From an uncultured Acidovorax sp. (lineage in GTDB: Bacteria > Pseudomonadota > Gammaproteobacteria > Burkholderiales > Burkholderiaceae_C): a stretch of DNA of 64,000 bases. The DNA lies in the NCBI GenBank assembly GCA_913774625.1, contig CAJYHL010000039.1, forward strand, positions 159,074-223,073. Reading direction: 5' to 3'. Below are positions 7,887 through 17,400 of the stretch, piece after piece. The position numbers were made by a program, and so were the translations under genes. Within the stretch, counting starts at the first letter, position 1. Every line of letters begins with the position of its first letter. Below the pieces are notes generated by a model. That model worked only from the letters and a program-made list of their open reading frames with translations. It did no database searches and had not been told where the DNA came from.

Positions 7887-10800
7887 TCTGTCTCTCCCGC
7901 CGGCAATACCTTGCGGCCAAAATCAATTTCAAATCCATCCGGCACCGGCTTGAACGGCTTGGCGGGCGAGCGGTGGCTGCTCTGGAACTGACGTAGCGCC
8001 TGCACGTCGATCTCGCCAATCACGCAGTAGTCGGTGATGCCGCCCTTCACGCGCAGCAGGTCACGTTGCCAGCTTTCCTTGAACGGCGCACGGATGCGGC
8101 TATCGCCATACTGTCGGTCGTTGCACTGGACGATGTAGGCGTGCATGTCCAGCCCGGCCGATTCCACCAGGGCATTGAAGGTTTCGGTGTCCTGATTCCA
8201 CTCGGGCACAAACAGCGCATCCACCTTGCCGCGCAGTGCGGCGCGATAGCTGATGTTGGTCAACTCGCTGCAGACGAGCAGGGCAAAACGCAAGTCGCCG
8301 TGCTGGAGGATGGGAGGCATTTTCCAAGCCTTATCAGGGCGCAATTCCAGCCCAGCCAGTCGTTGCAGCTCCTGTTCCTCATGCAGGGCGGGGCGCTGCT
8401 TGTCTTGCCGATAGATCATCAGCGAGGAAAAGCCTAGTCCGTCATGCGACAAGGCGGCCCACACCTGGTTGCGTACCCGAGCCTTGCCGGCGTGCAGGTA
8501 TTCGATACCCGTGATCAGCGAGATACCGCGCCCTTGCAGCTTGCGGGCGATGCGGATGAACCAATGCGCAGGCAGGGCCAGCTCGGGCAACACGAGGTAG
8601 CGGCTGTGCTGCGGCTGGGCGATCACGCCATCGAGCAGGCGGCAAAGGCGGGCGTAGCGCTCGGCATCCGGGTCTGGCAGGCGCATGACCGACGCTGTCC
8701 AGCTCGCCAGGCGCGTTTTCCAGCTGGCCACAGCGATGCCATACCGACGCTGCGGCGGGCCATCGGGGATCTGCAGCACGCCATGCTTGTCAAAGCCAGG
8801 CGCAGCGTCGCCTAGCTTGAACCCCCGCACGGCGAGCACCACGGCTTGCATGGCTCCCCGCTGCGCCGGGTCATAGGCCGACTTGTTGAGGATGAACAGC
8901 TCCGGTAGGTTGTATGGCCGGGTAGCAAACAGCAGCCCGTGGGGCAAGACCTTCAAGCCAATCCAGTCCACGAGTTGGACACAGCCCAACAAGACCGAGT
9001 CAGGCAACAGGTCGAGCGCGGCGTCGCACTGGGTGATGGTCTTTCGGGCGGGAATGCCGCGCTGCGCCACCATCTCTTTGGGCAAGCCGATGAAGCGGAA
9101 CGGCATGTGCGCCAAATCAAAGGAGAACAAGCGTGCTTGCTGCGACTGAAAGCCCTTGGGCGACAAGTACCAGTTCAGCAGCGCATCAAGATCCAGAACA
9201 GGCACATAGTCGGCCATGTGCGCCTGCCAAGCCGCTTTGCCGTGCTTTGACAACTTTGGAGGGAAGGCCGCGCTGATGCTTTCGCGCACGGTGGTGTAGA
9301 TCTGCTTCTGCCAGACCTGCATCAGCGAAGCAGTCGTGGGCAAGTTGCCGGCAGGGCAGGCTTTGATGCCCAGGACGCAATGCTCAGTCAGCTGGGTACA
9401 GACTTGCTCAAGCGCCTGCAGGATCTTGCGCAGTGCGTCAAAGTCCTCGCATGCCGTTGCCAGCCGAATCACCCGAGGCAGGTAGACCGCCAGATCAAAA
9501 AACTGCGGCAGCACCAGCACGTGCTGAACAAAGGCTCGGAAAAAGGCCTGGCGGTGCGCCTGCCAAGCTTCAGTTGGCAGATCACGCTCGTAGGCTTCAA
9601 AGTCGCGAAGCTTGATGGCAAAACCTGCGCGGCGCATGGTCAGCGCATCGGCCTTGCGAAGGTTGTCTGCAGCCTCGCCATCACTTTGAGTGGCTGCCAG
9701 CAAGTCGGTGCCCACATGGGCGGCGGATCGTGGCAGGCGCGGCATGGCGCGCCATTCGCTGGCCCGTGCGTGAATCTGGTGGGCAATGGCATCCACCAGC
9801 GTCTTGCCCGGCTCGCCCGCCAGGATGAACACCTTGTTCTTGGCGTTGGCAAAGCGGATCTGGCTGTCGCTGAGATAGGCGGGCTGAAAGCCGATCTGCT
9901 TTTGCTCAGGGTCCGCCCAGCCCAGCTTGCCGCCGGATCGTGAGAACAACCAATCCCACAAGTCCGTGGTGGATCGGAAACGGGCGCCGTTCTCCATCAC
10001 GAGCAGGATGTCGTCCACATACCGGCCGTAGTACAGCGGCGCAAGCTGCTGCTCGACCATGCGATCCAGTTCGACCAGCGCTACGTTTGCAACCACGGCC
10101 GATGCAGGCAAACCGACCGGCAAGCCCTTCTTCAGCGGTGTAGCCGCAGCCCAGGCCTGCAGTGCCCGAACGAACAGCCGGTGCAGCTTGGCTTGAGCTG
10201 CGGACAACTCAAGCCCCATCACCTCCGCGACGAAGGCCGGCGCGAGCATGAAGCCGGGATTCAGCTCGTGGTAGAACGAACTGACATCGGCGGTGAGCGC
10301 CACGATCTTTTTGTGTGCGTCCAGCGCAGTGCGCATCGCTTCGATGCCCTTGTCACGCCAGTCCCTGAAGGGCTTGAGGTACGGCTGAAAGGTTCCGAGC
10401 GAAAGCTGGTTCAGCTTGCCTTCTTGCGTGCGGCGCAGGCGATTGCCGTAAGCGCAGCCGGTCAGCTTGGCATCGAACTGGTGACCGACCTCCAGCATCC
10501 ACAGTGTGGACAACACGTGAAAGTCCAAGCTGCACTGGGCCATCACACGGAACTCGGCTTTGGGCTTCTGTGGCTTGTCACCTTCTGCCAGCAGTGAACA
10601 AGCATGTGCCCATTCCTCGGCTGGCGAAGAAAAAATCAGGCCGTTACCGTGCTGCTCGCGATGTTGCTCCCAGCACGACATGTCCACCGACTTGGTCGCT
10701 AGCGTCCAGCCGCCGATGAATTCGGGCTGCGTTACCCAGGTCTCATCCTCGCCCTGTAGCTTGACTATCAAGGCGCTTAGATGGGCATGGAGGTTCTCCT

Positions 10801-10897
10801 CGTAATCAGCAATCGCGTCCAACGACGCATGAGACGAGTAGTACAGGTCTACCTTGGCTTTGCGGTAGGCGAGGCCGAGGTCTTGGAGGGTGGTCAT
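7883..10897 (-). CDS. Reverse transcriptase-nitrilase fusion (DRT type 1-like)
   Basis: A 1004-aa two-domain protein. The N-terminal half is a reverse transcriptase: motif A LTADVSSFY (D204), motif B GLPVGLPAS (258-266) and the catalytic YVDD (293-296) are intact. A helical linker follows (about 400-700). The C-terminus is a nitrilase/carbon-nitrogen hydrolase domain with a full triad: E772 in LVLPELALP, K833 in YRQDKQRP and C876 in LLVCSELT. RTs of the unknown-group/Abi class fused to nitrilase are known as DRT type 1 (UG1-like) phage-defence proteins. UG5-type is an alternative. It overlaps genes on both sides by ATGA, so no intergenic space is left for a template RNA. Its position inside a split pglX is the odd feature. 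Confidence 0.88.
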   Translation of the reverse strand: MTTLQDLGLAYRKAKVDLYYSSHASLDAIADYEENLHAHLSALIVKLQGEDETWVTQPEFIGGWTLATKSVDMSCWEQHREQHGNGLIFSSPAEEWAHACSLLAEGDKPQKPKAEFRVMAQCSLDFHVLSTLWMLEVGHQFDAKLTGCAYGNRLRRTQEGKLNQLSLGTFQPYLKPFRDWRDKGIEAMRTALDAHKKIVALTADVSSFYHELNPGFMLAPAFVAEVMGLELSAAQAKLHRLFVRALQAWAAATPLKKGLPVGLPASAVVANVALVELDRMVEQQLAPLYYGRYVDDILLVMENGARFRSTTDLWDWLFSRSGGKLGWADPEQKQIGFQPAYLSDSQIRFANAKNKVFILAGEPGKTLVDAIAHQIHARASEWRAMPRLPRSAAHVGTDLLAATQSDGEAADNLRKADALTMRRAGFAIKLRDFEAYERDLPTEAWQAHRQAFFRAFVQHVLVLPQFFDLAVYLPRVIRLATACEDFDALRKILQALEQVCTQLTEHCVLGIKACPAGNLPTTASLMQVWQKQIYTTVRESISAAFPPKLSKHGKAAWQAHMADYVPVLDLDALLNWYLSPKGFQSQQARLFSFDLAHMPFRFIGLPKEMVAQRGIPARKTITQCDAALDLLPDSVLLGCVQLVDWIGLKVLPHGLLFATRPYNLPELFILNKSAYDPAQRGAMQAVVLAVRGFKLGDAAPGFDKHGVLQIPDGPPQRRYGIAVASWKTRLASWTASVMRLPDPDAERYARLCRLLDGVIAQPQHSRYLVLPELALPAHWFIRIARKLQGRGISLITGIEYLHAGKARVRNQVWAALSHDGLGFSSLMIYRQDKQRPALHEEQELQRLAGLELRPDKAWKMPPILQHGDLRFALLVCSELTNISYRAALRGKVDALFVPEWNQDTETFNALVESAGLDMHAYIVQCNDRQYGDSRIRAPFKESWQRDLLRVKGGITDYCVIGEIDVQALRQFQSSHRSPAKPFKPVPDGFEIDFGRKVLPAGETE

Positions 10898-11451
10898 TGC
10901 GCCACTCCTTCCGGGTCCATTGCTTCAGTAGGCGCCTCGCGGCGTAGGGGCCAGTCCGGGAAGTACTTGTTCCACGATTCCACAGACAGCACCATGCAAT
11001 CTGCTATGTGCCGACGCTTCCATGCTTCGAAAGACTCCTCACGGATGTCTGCCAGCAGTCTGCCCTTGAATGGGCCAAGTAGCCCTTTCTGAACTTCCGG
11101 CGCAAACGCGTCCAGACCGAGCAGCACCACGTACTTGAATGGCTTGTGATCTCTCTCCATCAGATGCAAATAGAGGTAGGAGTCACGCGCCTTGGGTGTT
11201 AGCTCTTGGGTCAGAATCGAATTGTCAGACAGCCGCTTCAAGTAAGCATTTCGATCCTTGTCTTTGCTCCGAGAGTGAGAAGGGTCCTTAATCTCGACGA
11301 GCAAGATGTCCTTGTCACGTTCAATGACTAGATCGACGAACTTCATTCGCACAGGCAGCTTGACGCCCTGCTTGTCCAGCTCACTCCAGCTCAAATCATC
11401 GGGAAAGTTAAACAGCAGCTCCGCTGTTTCCTCTGCGCGGTAGGGCTGCAT
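10894..11451 (-). CDS. Small PD-(D/E)XK nuclease-like protein
   Basis: A 185-aa protein that I cannot assign to a named family. Residues 36-57 read MKFVDLVIERDKDILLVEIKDP: a D40...E53-x-K55 arrangement on two beta-strands, the signature of a PD-(D/E)XK restriction-endonuclease fold. No membrane segment or signal peptide is seen. It follows the ATPase gene with a TGATG overlap and precedes the RT gene with an ATGA overlap, so the three are translationally coupled. An ATPase plus a small nuclease is a common sensor-effector layout in phage defence. That role is an inference here. Confidence 0.6.
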   Translation of the reverse strand: MQPYRAEETAELLFNFPDDLSWSELDKQGVKLPVRMKFVDLVIERDKDILLVEIKDPSHSRSKDKDRNAYLKRLSDNSILTQELTPKARDSYLYLHLMERDHKPFKYVVLLGLDAFAPEVQKGLLGPFKGRLLADIREESFEAWKRRHIADCMVLSVESWNKYFPDWPLRREAPTEAMDPEGVAQ

Positions 11452-12590
11452 CAGTCACTCCCCAAAGCGCGTTTAACGTCTTCGTCGTAAAGCTCGGCGA
11501 ATGTGTTGCTGATGGCGCTGCGGCCAACGATGCTGTAGTCCGACTGACTTTCATGACGAACGTTCTCTTCGCCCTCAGTGCGATAGAGCCGATGGAAGAC
11601 GACATGATCCCCCTCGCCCTTGTCCATCAGCAGGTCGAACCACTTGAGCAGCACATAGTCGTGTGTGGCCAGGATGATTTGCTGCCCGTTGCGGGAGAGT
11701 TCCAGCAAAGCCTGAACGAGATCCCGCATCAGCTTGGGATTGAGGTTGGATTCAGGCTCGTCCCAAAGCAGCGGGCCGCTGGTGCCAGGGTTGAGGCTGC
11801 CGTTGCTGAGCAGGCGCTGCAGCACGCCGATCTTGCGGAAGCCTTCGGCCGTCATGCCGCTGGAAAGGCGGTGTTTGCCACTGGGCACGAACTTCCATTG
11901 CGTGCTGTCCTGGTACATCTGCGCATGCTTGGCCCTGGTGCGCGATGCTGAGCTTTTCTCCTCGTAACGTCCCGGCTCAAACACGAATCGACCGTTCTCC
12001 AGCAGGTACTGGCCTCCGATCAAGTTGGCCAGGCGAGGAACAATGCTGGCGAACTTCGGATCGAGTTGAACCTTGGCGTCGAGGTCGTTGACGCCCTCTC
12101 TGACCAACTTGCGGGCCAGATCCAGATAGCCGTCGTCGAAGATGCGCTCGATGGTGGGCAGGTCTGGCTGCTCGGCTGTCAGGCCACATACCAACGACAG
12201 TACCTCCTTGGTCGGAATGAAGATGGCGGGTAAAGCCTCGCCAACTGATGCCGGCGTTACCTTGACCACCTCGGCGCTGCCGTTGAACTTGGCAGTGATG
12301 AGCTGGCCGGACGCAAAGGTCGTGCTCAGCTGCGCATCGCCACGTGTACCTGCACGACGCAGTTCGCCCACTTTTCCGCTGAGCGGCTGATACACGCGGC
12401 ACAACTTGCGGGCCAGTTGTTCATCAGCCTGCTCCCCTCTGGCCTCCGGTCCGCTCATGGCCAGTACAGCCTTGAGCAGCTGGGTTTTGCCGGTGCCGTT
12501 CTCACCAATGATGATGTTGATGCCAGGCGAGAAATCGATGGCCAGCTCAGTGAAGGCGGTGAAGTTCTTGAGCTGCAGTTGGCTAATCAT
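11451..12590 (-). CDS. AAA/ABC-type ATPase of the inserted cassette
   Basis: A 379-aa P-loop ATPase of the SMC/OLD/ABC-like type. The start (MISQLQLKNFTAFTEL) and Walker A GENGTGKT (29-36) are typical of defence ATPases. A signature-like LSSGMTAEGFRK lies at 242-253, Walker B LLWDEPE at 274-280 and the H-loop ATHDYVLLKWF follows at H310. There is no TOPRIM domain, so it is not a full OLD nuclease. It begins exactly where the N-terminal pglX half ends (ATGA overlap) and is coupled to the small nuclease gene downstream. I infer that it senses or gates the nuclease and/or the RT protein. Confidence 0.85.
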   Translation of the reverse strand: MISQLQLKNFTAFTELAIDFSPGINIIIGENGTGKTQLLKAVLAMSGPEARGEQADEQLARKLCRVYQPLSGKVGELRRAGTRGDAQLSTTFASGQLITAKFNGSAEVVKVTPASVGEALPAIFIPTKEVLSLVCGLTAEQPDLPTIERIFDDGYLDLARKLVREGVNDLDAKVQLDPKFASIVPRLANLIGGQYLLENGRFVFEPGRYEEKSSASRTRAKHAQMYQDSTQWKFVPSGKHRLSSGMTAEGFRKIGVLQRLLSNGSLNPGTSGPLLWDEPESNLNPKLMRDLVQALLELSRNGQQIILATHDYVLLKWFDLLMDKGEGDHVVFHRLYRTEGEENVRHESQSDYSIVGRSAISNTFAELYDEDVKRALGSD

Positions 12591-14416
12591 GCAGCCCTAC
12601 CTTGAGCGATGGCCTTGACCATCATCTCCATCTTTTCCGCTTCCGAGTTGCCGTCCACCAGGCGCAGGTACGCGCCTCGGTACTCCGGCTTGTGCGTGTT
12701 CTCCAGCACAAAAGCGGTCGTGGAGACCACTTCACCGCCGATGCTGTCGAAGGCCCGGGCACCCAGGTGGGCCATCGAGAGAATGGTGTGCTGGTTCAAG
12801 ATGCGGCTGCGCAATGCTTCGAAGGACGACAGGAACATCCAGCTCTGCATGGTGATCATGGCAACAGCACCACCCCTCACCGTCAGATCCAGATTGCGTT
12901 CGATGAACATGGCAAACAGGTCGGACTTGCTGTTCGGGTAGTTCTCCTTGGCCCACGTGCTCAGCCGCCCGTTCATCCCCTTGCCGCCCATGTAGGGCGG
13001 GTTGGCCACCACCACGGCATAGCGCGGACCCAGGGCTTCGGCCATGCGCAGCACCTTGAGCACGCGCTGATGGGTCTCTGCCAGGAAGAGGTTGCCGGCC
13101 ATGTCCTTGGCTTCGAGCGTGGCCAACACGTCGGCCACGTTGCCGACCTTGGGCACGATCAGCGAGCCGAAGTTGTCTGCCTCGCTGAACTGCTGCAAGG
13201 TTTCGCGCAGGCCGTAGGTGAACAGGTCACGGCCAACAAAGCCCATGTACTCGTCCAGCTCTTCGCGGCTGAAACTCACCTTCTCCAGCACGGTGATATT
13301 GGGCTTGACGCGCTTATTGAAGAAACGGCGCTGGCGAGCGCGCGCCTTCATGATCAGGGCGAAGGCGGCCAACTCGCCGGCGCGCTCGTCGAGCTCGATG
13401 CCGAAGAGGTTGTGCGTCAGGATCTTTTCCGGGATCTCGGCCGCGTCGTAGCCTTCTTCTTCGTAGATTGCGTAAAGCAGGTCGAAGGCGTAGGTGAGCA
13501 TGTGGCCCGAACCGCAGGCCGGGTCGCAAACCTTGATGTCTTCAGGCCCGTTGATGCGCAGGAAGTCGGTCTCCGGCTTCTCGGGCGGAATGTAGTAAGC
13601 CATCTGCTCGGCCAGCTTAGAGCTGGGCCGATTGAGCAGCCACAGGCGCCCCAGCGAGTTGTCCACCAGGTAGCGGACGATCCAGTGCGGGGTGAACAGC
13701 TGGGTGGCGGCCGGGATGTTCTCGGGCGCGATCTTCTGGTTCTTTTTCAACCCTTCGAAGACGGCATCCTTCTTCTCGGAGATGTAGAACTGGTACAGCC
13801 AGCCGATGACTTCGACAACCGGCTCGCCCGTAGCTAAGTCCTTGCAAGCTGCAGGCGTCATGGCCTCGCGGGTGTAGGCCAAGATGGAGTTGCCCGAGAG
13901 CAGGTCGTCGGGCATCAACAACTCGGTGTAGTCGTCGATGCGCTCGAACAAAAAGGGCATGGCCTTATGCCAGGCGTTGCAGGCAGCCACCACCAGCTGG
14001 CGGTAGGCCTCGCCTTGCGGAGCATGGCTGGGGCTCTTACCCGCCAGCAGATCGGCCACGAGTTGCTGAGTCTTGGCGGGCACCATTTCCTCGTCGATGT
14101 GGCCCATCTTGGCTTCCAGCAGGATTTCGGGCTGGAACTGGCCTTCGGCGGGTGACACGATACCGATGCGCGTGTAGCGGTTCACGTCCATGAAACGCAG
14201 CGCGCAAAAACGGTTGAACCAGATGTAGGCCACTCGTTCGGTGACCCACGCCCTGCCGTGGTCCTTGATGGCCTCTTCCAGCTTCTTGACAGCCGCTGGG
14301 CTTTCGCGCCGAGCGGCACTGCCTTCGGACAACACCAAGGCCAGCTTGGCACCGACCTGCTCGCCCAGCGTACGGCGGGCGAACTGGGCGAATTTTTTGA
14401 GTTTGCTGGTGTCCAT
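12587..14416 (-). CDS. pglX: PglX N-terminal half (adenine methyltransferase part), separate cistron
   Basis: This 609-aa protein is the methyltransferase half of BREX PglX, the enzyme that marks host DNA at N6-adenine. The start MDTSKLKKFAQFARR is the family's usual N-terminus. A longer TTG start at 14,428 is possible but atypical. The SAM-binding motif DPACGSG lies at 298-304 and the catalytic NPPY at 472-475. The protein ends after RGAYLRLVDGNSEAEK, where a normal PglX continues into its recognition half. That half is encoded separately at 6,117-7,886. The stop overlaps the ATPase start as ATGA, so this looks like a designed cistron end rather than a nonsense mutation. Without the other half it should lack specificity. 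Confidence 0.92.
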   Translation of the reverse strand: MDTSKLKKFAQFARRTLGEQVGAKLALVLSEGSAARRESPAAVKKLEEAIKDHGRAWVTERVAYIWFNRFCALRFMDVNRYTRIGIVSPAEGQFQPEILLEAKMGHIDEEMVPAKTQQLVADLLAGKSPSHAPQGEAYRQLVVAACNAWHKAMPFLFERIDDYTELLMPDDLLSGNSILAYTREAMTPAACKDLATGEPVVEVIGWLYQFYISEKKDAVFEGLKKNQKIAPENIPAATQLFTPHWIVRYLVDNSLGRLWLLNRPSSKLAEQMAYYIPPEKPETDFLRINGPEDIKVCDPACGSGHMLTYAFDLLYAIYEEEGYDAAEIPEKILTHNLFGIELDERAGELAAFALIMKARARQRRFFNKRVKPNITVLEKVSFSREELDEYMGFVGRDLFTYGLRETLQQFSEADNFGSLIVPKVGNVADVLATLEAKDMAGNLFLAETHQRVLKVLRMAEALGPRYAVVVANPPYMGGKGMNGRLSTWAKENYPNSKSDLFAMFIERNLDLTVRGGAVAMITMQSWMFLSSFEALRSRILNQHTILSMAHLGARAFDSIGGEVVSTTAFVLENTHKPEYRGAYLRLVDGNSEAEKMEMMVKAIAQGRAA

Positions 14417-14424
14417 GGCGGGGC

Positions 14425-17400
14425 TCAAATCTGCACGCGGTTACCAGCCTGGATTTCCTTCAGCCAGGCCTCTCGCTGTTTGTTCAGGTAATCGTCGAGC
14501 TCGGCCTCGCTGGTCAGCCAGGCTTTGGCGTAATCGACTCGGATGGTGCGGGCAGGCACGACTTTGGGCTCCGGCGTGGCGGGCTTGGGGGCGACCGTGG
14601 CTGTGGCTTGCGGCTCACCTGCTGCACCCGCACCAGCGGCTGGCTGAGCCGCCGGTGCGGGTGCCAGCTGGGCGGGCTTGCCCCATTGCTCCAGTTGCAC
14701 CAGGAGCTGCGAGAACCGGGACTCTTCGAAGTGCCGCAGTTGGTCGCGAATCATGGCGATGCGCTTTTGGCCCTGCAGCGCGCGGCGAGCCTCCGCGAAG
14801 GGCTCAGTCAGCTGTGACTGCCGCGCAGCGTCGATTCGACCGAACTCGTCGGTCGCACGCAGCCGCTGCTCCAGCTCAGCCAGGCGGTGAGCCGCCGCAT
14901 CCCGTTCGATGGCCAGCTGTTGTGCAATGGCGTGCTCCAGCGCATCCAGCTGAGGCTTGAGCTGCTGCAGACGGTTGCCTTGCCAGGGTTTGCTGTCAGT
15001 CAGCAAACCGCGAACAGCCTCAACTTCAGAAGCCGCCACATAGGCGAAGTTGTCTTCCTGCTCGGCCACCAACGCCCGTGCTTGTTCGAAGATGGCGCGT
15101 TGCGGGCTGTTCATGAAGCGACGCAGCGGATCAAGGATGTTTTCCTTGGTGTCCAGCAGCGCGTCTTCGGCGCGAGTCAGGTCAGTGAGGAACCAATTGG
15201 GATTCTTGCTGGCGATGTCCTTCAAGGTGGCCAGTACGGGCGTGAGCACGCTCAAGAACGGCAACTGTGACTTCTGGCCATGCAGGGCGGCCAGTTCGAT
15301 TTCAAGCTCTTTCAGAGCGTCGATCGTCTCGCGAGCGAGTGCCCGGGCCTCGTTGCTGCTGGCGGGCTTGTCAAAGAAGTCTGCAAAGAAGTCCTTCAGC
15401 GCACGCACTTGCGAGGCGCTGAACTCCACCTGAGGCTCCAGCACCAGGGAAGCATGGGCGTTGGTGTTACGCAGGCTGCGCTCCAGCGCGTCTCGCTCCA
15501 GCGAGTTGCTGTCCTGTCGCACCTCCACCTTGCCCCGGGCACACAGCAGCGCCAAGTTGCACAGGATGGCGGCGTAGTACCAGCCATAGTTCTTGCGCTC
15601 GAAACGCTCGATCAGGCTCTTGACCGTGGTGCGCACGCCGCCCCGTGCGTTGCCTTGAATGAAGGCGAGCAGCTCTTGCTCGGGCTCGGTGAGGCTGGTG
15701 GCGTCATTGGCGATCAACCCATCTTCCATCATGCGCAGGTGTTTGCCGATGTCAGCCTCGTTGAAAGGTACATCGCGCAGCATGCGCAGGTTGGGATAGG
15801 TGCTCTGCAGTAGGTGCTCAAACCCCTTGAGCACTCGCGTCTGTCCGTCTTCAGAACTGACATCCACGTCCGCCGCATTGATGATCAGCGTGGCCTTGCC
15901 CAGCAAGCCTTTGGCGCGCACTTGCAGGTCATTCAAGCGCTCGGTGTTCTGGAAGCCCTTGGCATCCAGAATTCGCTTGACAGCCTCTTGCGGGGTGTTG
16001 CTGTTCTGGCGGATGTACTTCTCGGTGCGCTTGTACATCGTCAGGTCTTGCATGAAACGCACGTCGGCTGGCAACACGACACGCAGCTCGTCGCGACCCA
16101 TGCTCTGCATGCGCTGCAAGGTGATGTTGTCGAAGTTGTCCGATAGCGGCGTGACGATGTGGATGGCCAACTCGTGCTCGCGGCTCAGCGCGCGGTCATC
16201 CATCTTGCGGGTGTATGCGTAGTCCTGGCCGTTGCTGTGGCGGATCTTGCGCTGCTTGATGACGCCATCGAAAAGCAGCGATTCCAGCTCCTTCAGGATG
16301 TCCGTGCTTTCGACTTCCGTCCCCTTGATTTCCTCTTCGACGTCCTTTTCTTCGTCGGTCAGGTACTCATACAGGTCGCCGTTGCGCTGGATGTAGGTCT
16401 GCTGCTCCAGCTTGTTGAGTGCAGCCTCCAAACGCTTGCGCTGGGCCGGAAGGTCATCACCAAAGCGCTCAAGCATCAACACGCTCAGGTTGCGCAGCGT
16501 GGCCTTGAACTCCTTGACGTACTTGACCAGGAAGAGCGCCTTGAGCACGCGCACGGCGTATTCGTCGCCCAGATGGCGCTCGGCGTTGTTGATGGCGCTT
16601 TGAATGGCGCTTTTGAGCGCGCCACGGATGCCTTCGAACATGCGGTCGAAGGTTGCCAACTGCCCGACCGGCTCGTTGTCGATCGCAATGGCCACATCCC
16701 GGAACACGCCGAGCATGGAGCGCTCGCCCACAGAATTGGCCTTGCCCTCAAAACCGTTGTGCTGCGAGAGGCCCCGAATGGCCGCCTGGAACAGCGGGAA
16801 CTGGTAGGGAACGAAGGGGTAGCAGTAGGTGAAGTGCTCCGCATCGCGGAAGTTGCTGTACTGCTGGCCCCCGTCTGCGAACTCGAACAGGGTCTTGAAG
16901 TTGTTGAACTGCTGTTCGTACGTGGTGGCCAGCAGCGCCGCACCGGTGTCGTTCTTGGTGAGCAGGCGCTTCTGGATCACCTCGGCCACGTCAGCGCTGG
17001 TGAGCTTGAGGCGGTTGGCGAAGCGAGCTTGGATCTTTGAGAAGTCGTTGCTTTGCTGCTTGTTCATGTCGCCCAGGACGGAGTTCATGTCCTCCTGGGC
17101 GGTGACGATGATCCAGGCGCGGCCTTGGCATTTGGTGGCCAAGCTCTCAGCGACCGTCTGCAGGTTGGTCATCAGCTTGGTGTTGTCGGCGATGTACTGC
17201 CCCACCTCGTCCACGAAGAAGTTCAGGCGGAAGTTGGCAGGCTTCTTGTCCAGCCAGGCCTTGACCTGCTCACTGAAGTCTTCGATGGAGACGCTGTACT
17301 GCGCGCGGTACTTGTCCAAGATGCCTTTGGCCAGTGCCGGGTCTTCACCTGTGATTTCCGCGTAGGCGCGGGCGATGTTGCCGGACTCCAGCAAGGCCTG

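Noticed and set aside
6117..14416. pglX as a simple pseudogene broken by a mobile insertion
   Set aside because: Both halves have proper starts and stops, no residues are lost, there are no terminal repeats or transposase, and all cistrons overlap in a translational-coupling pattern.
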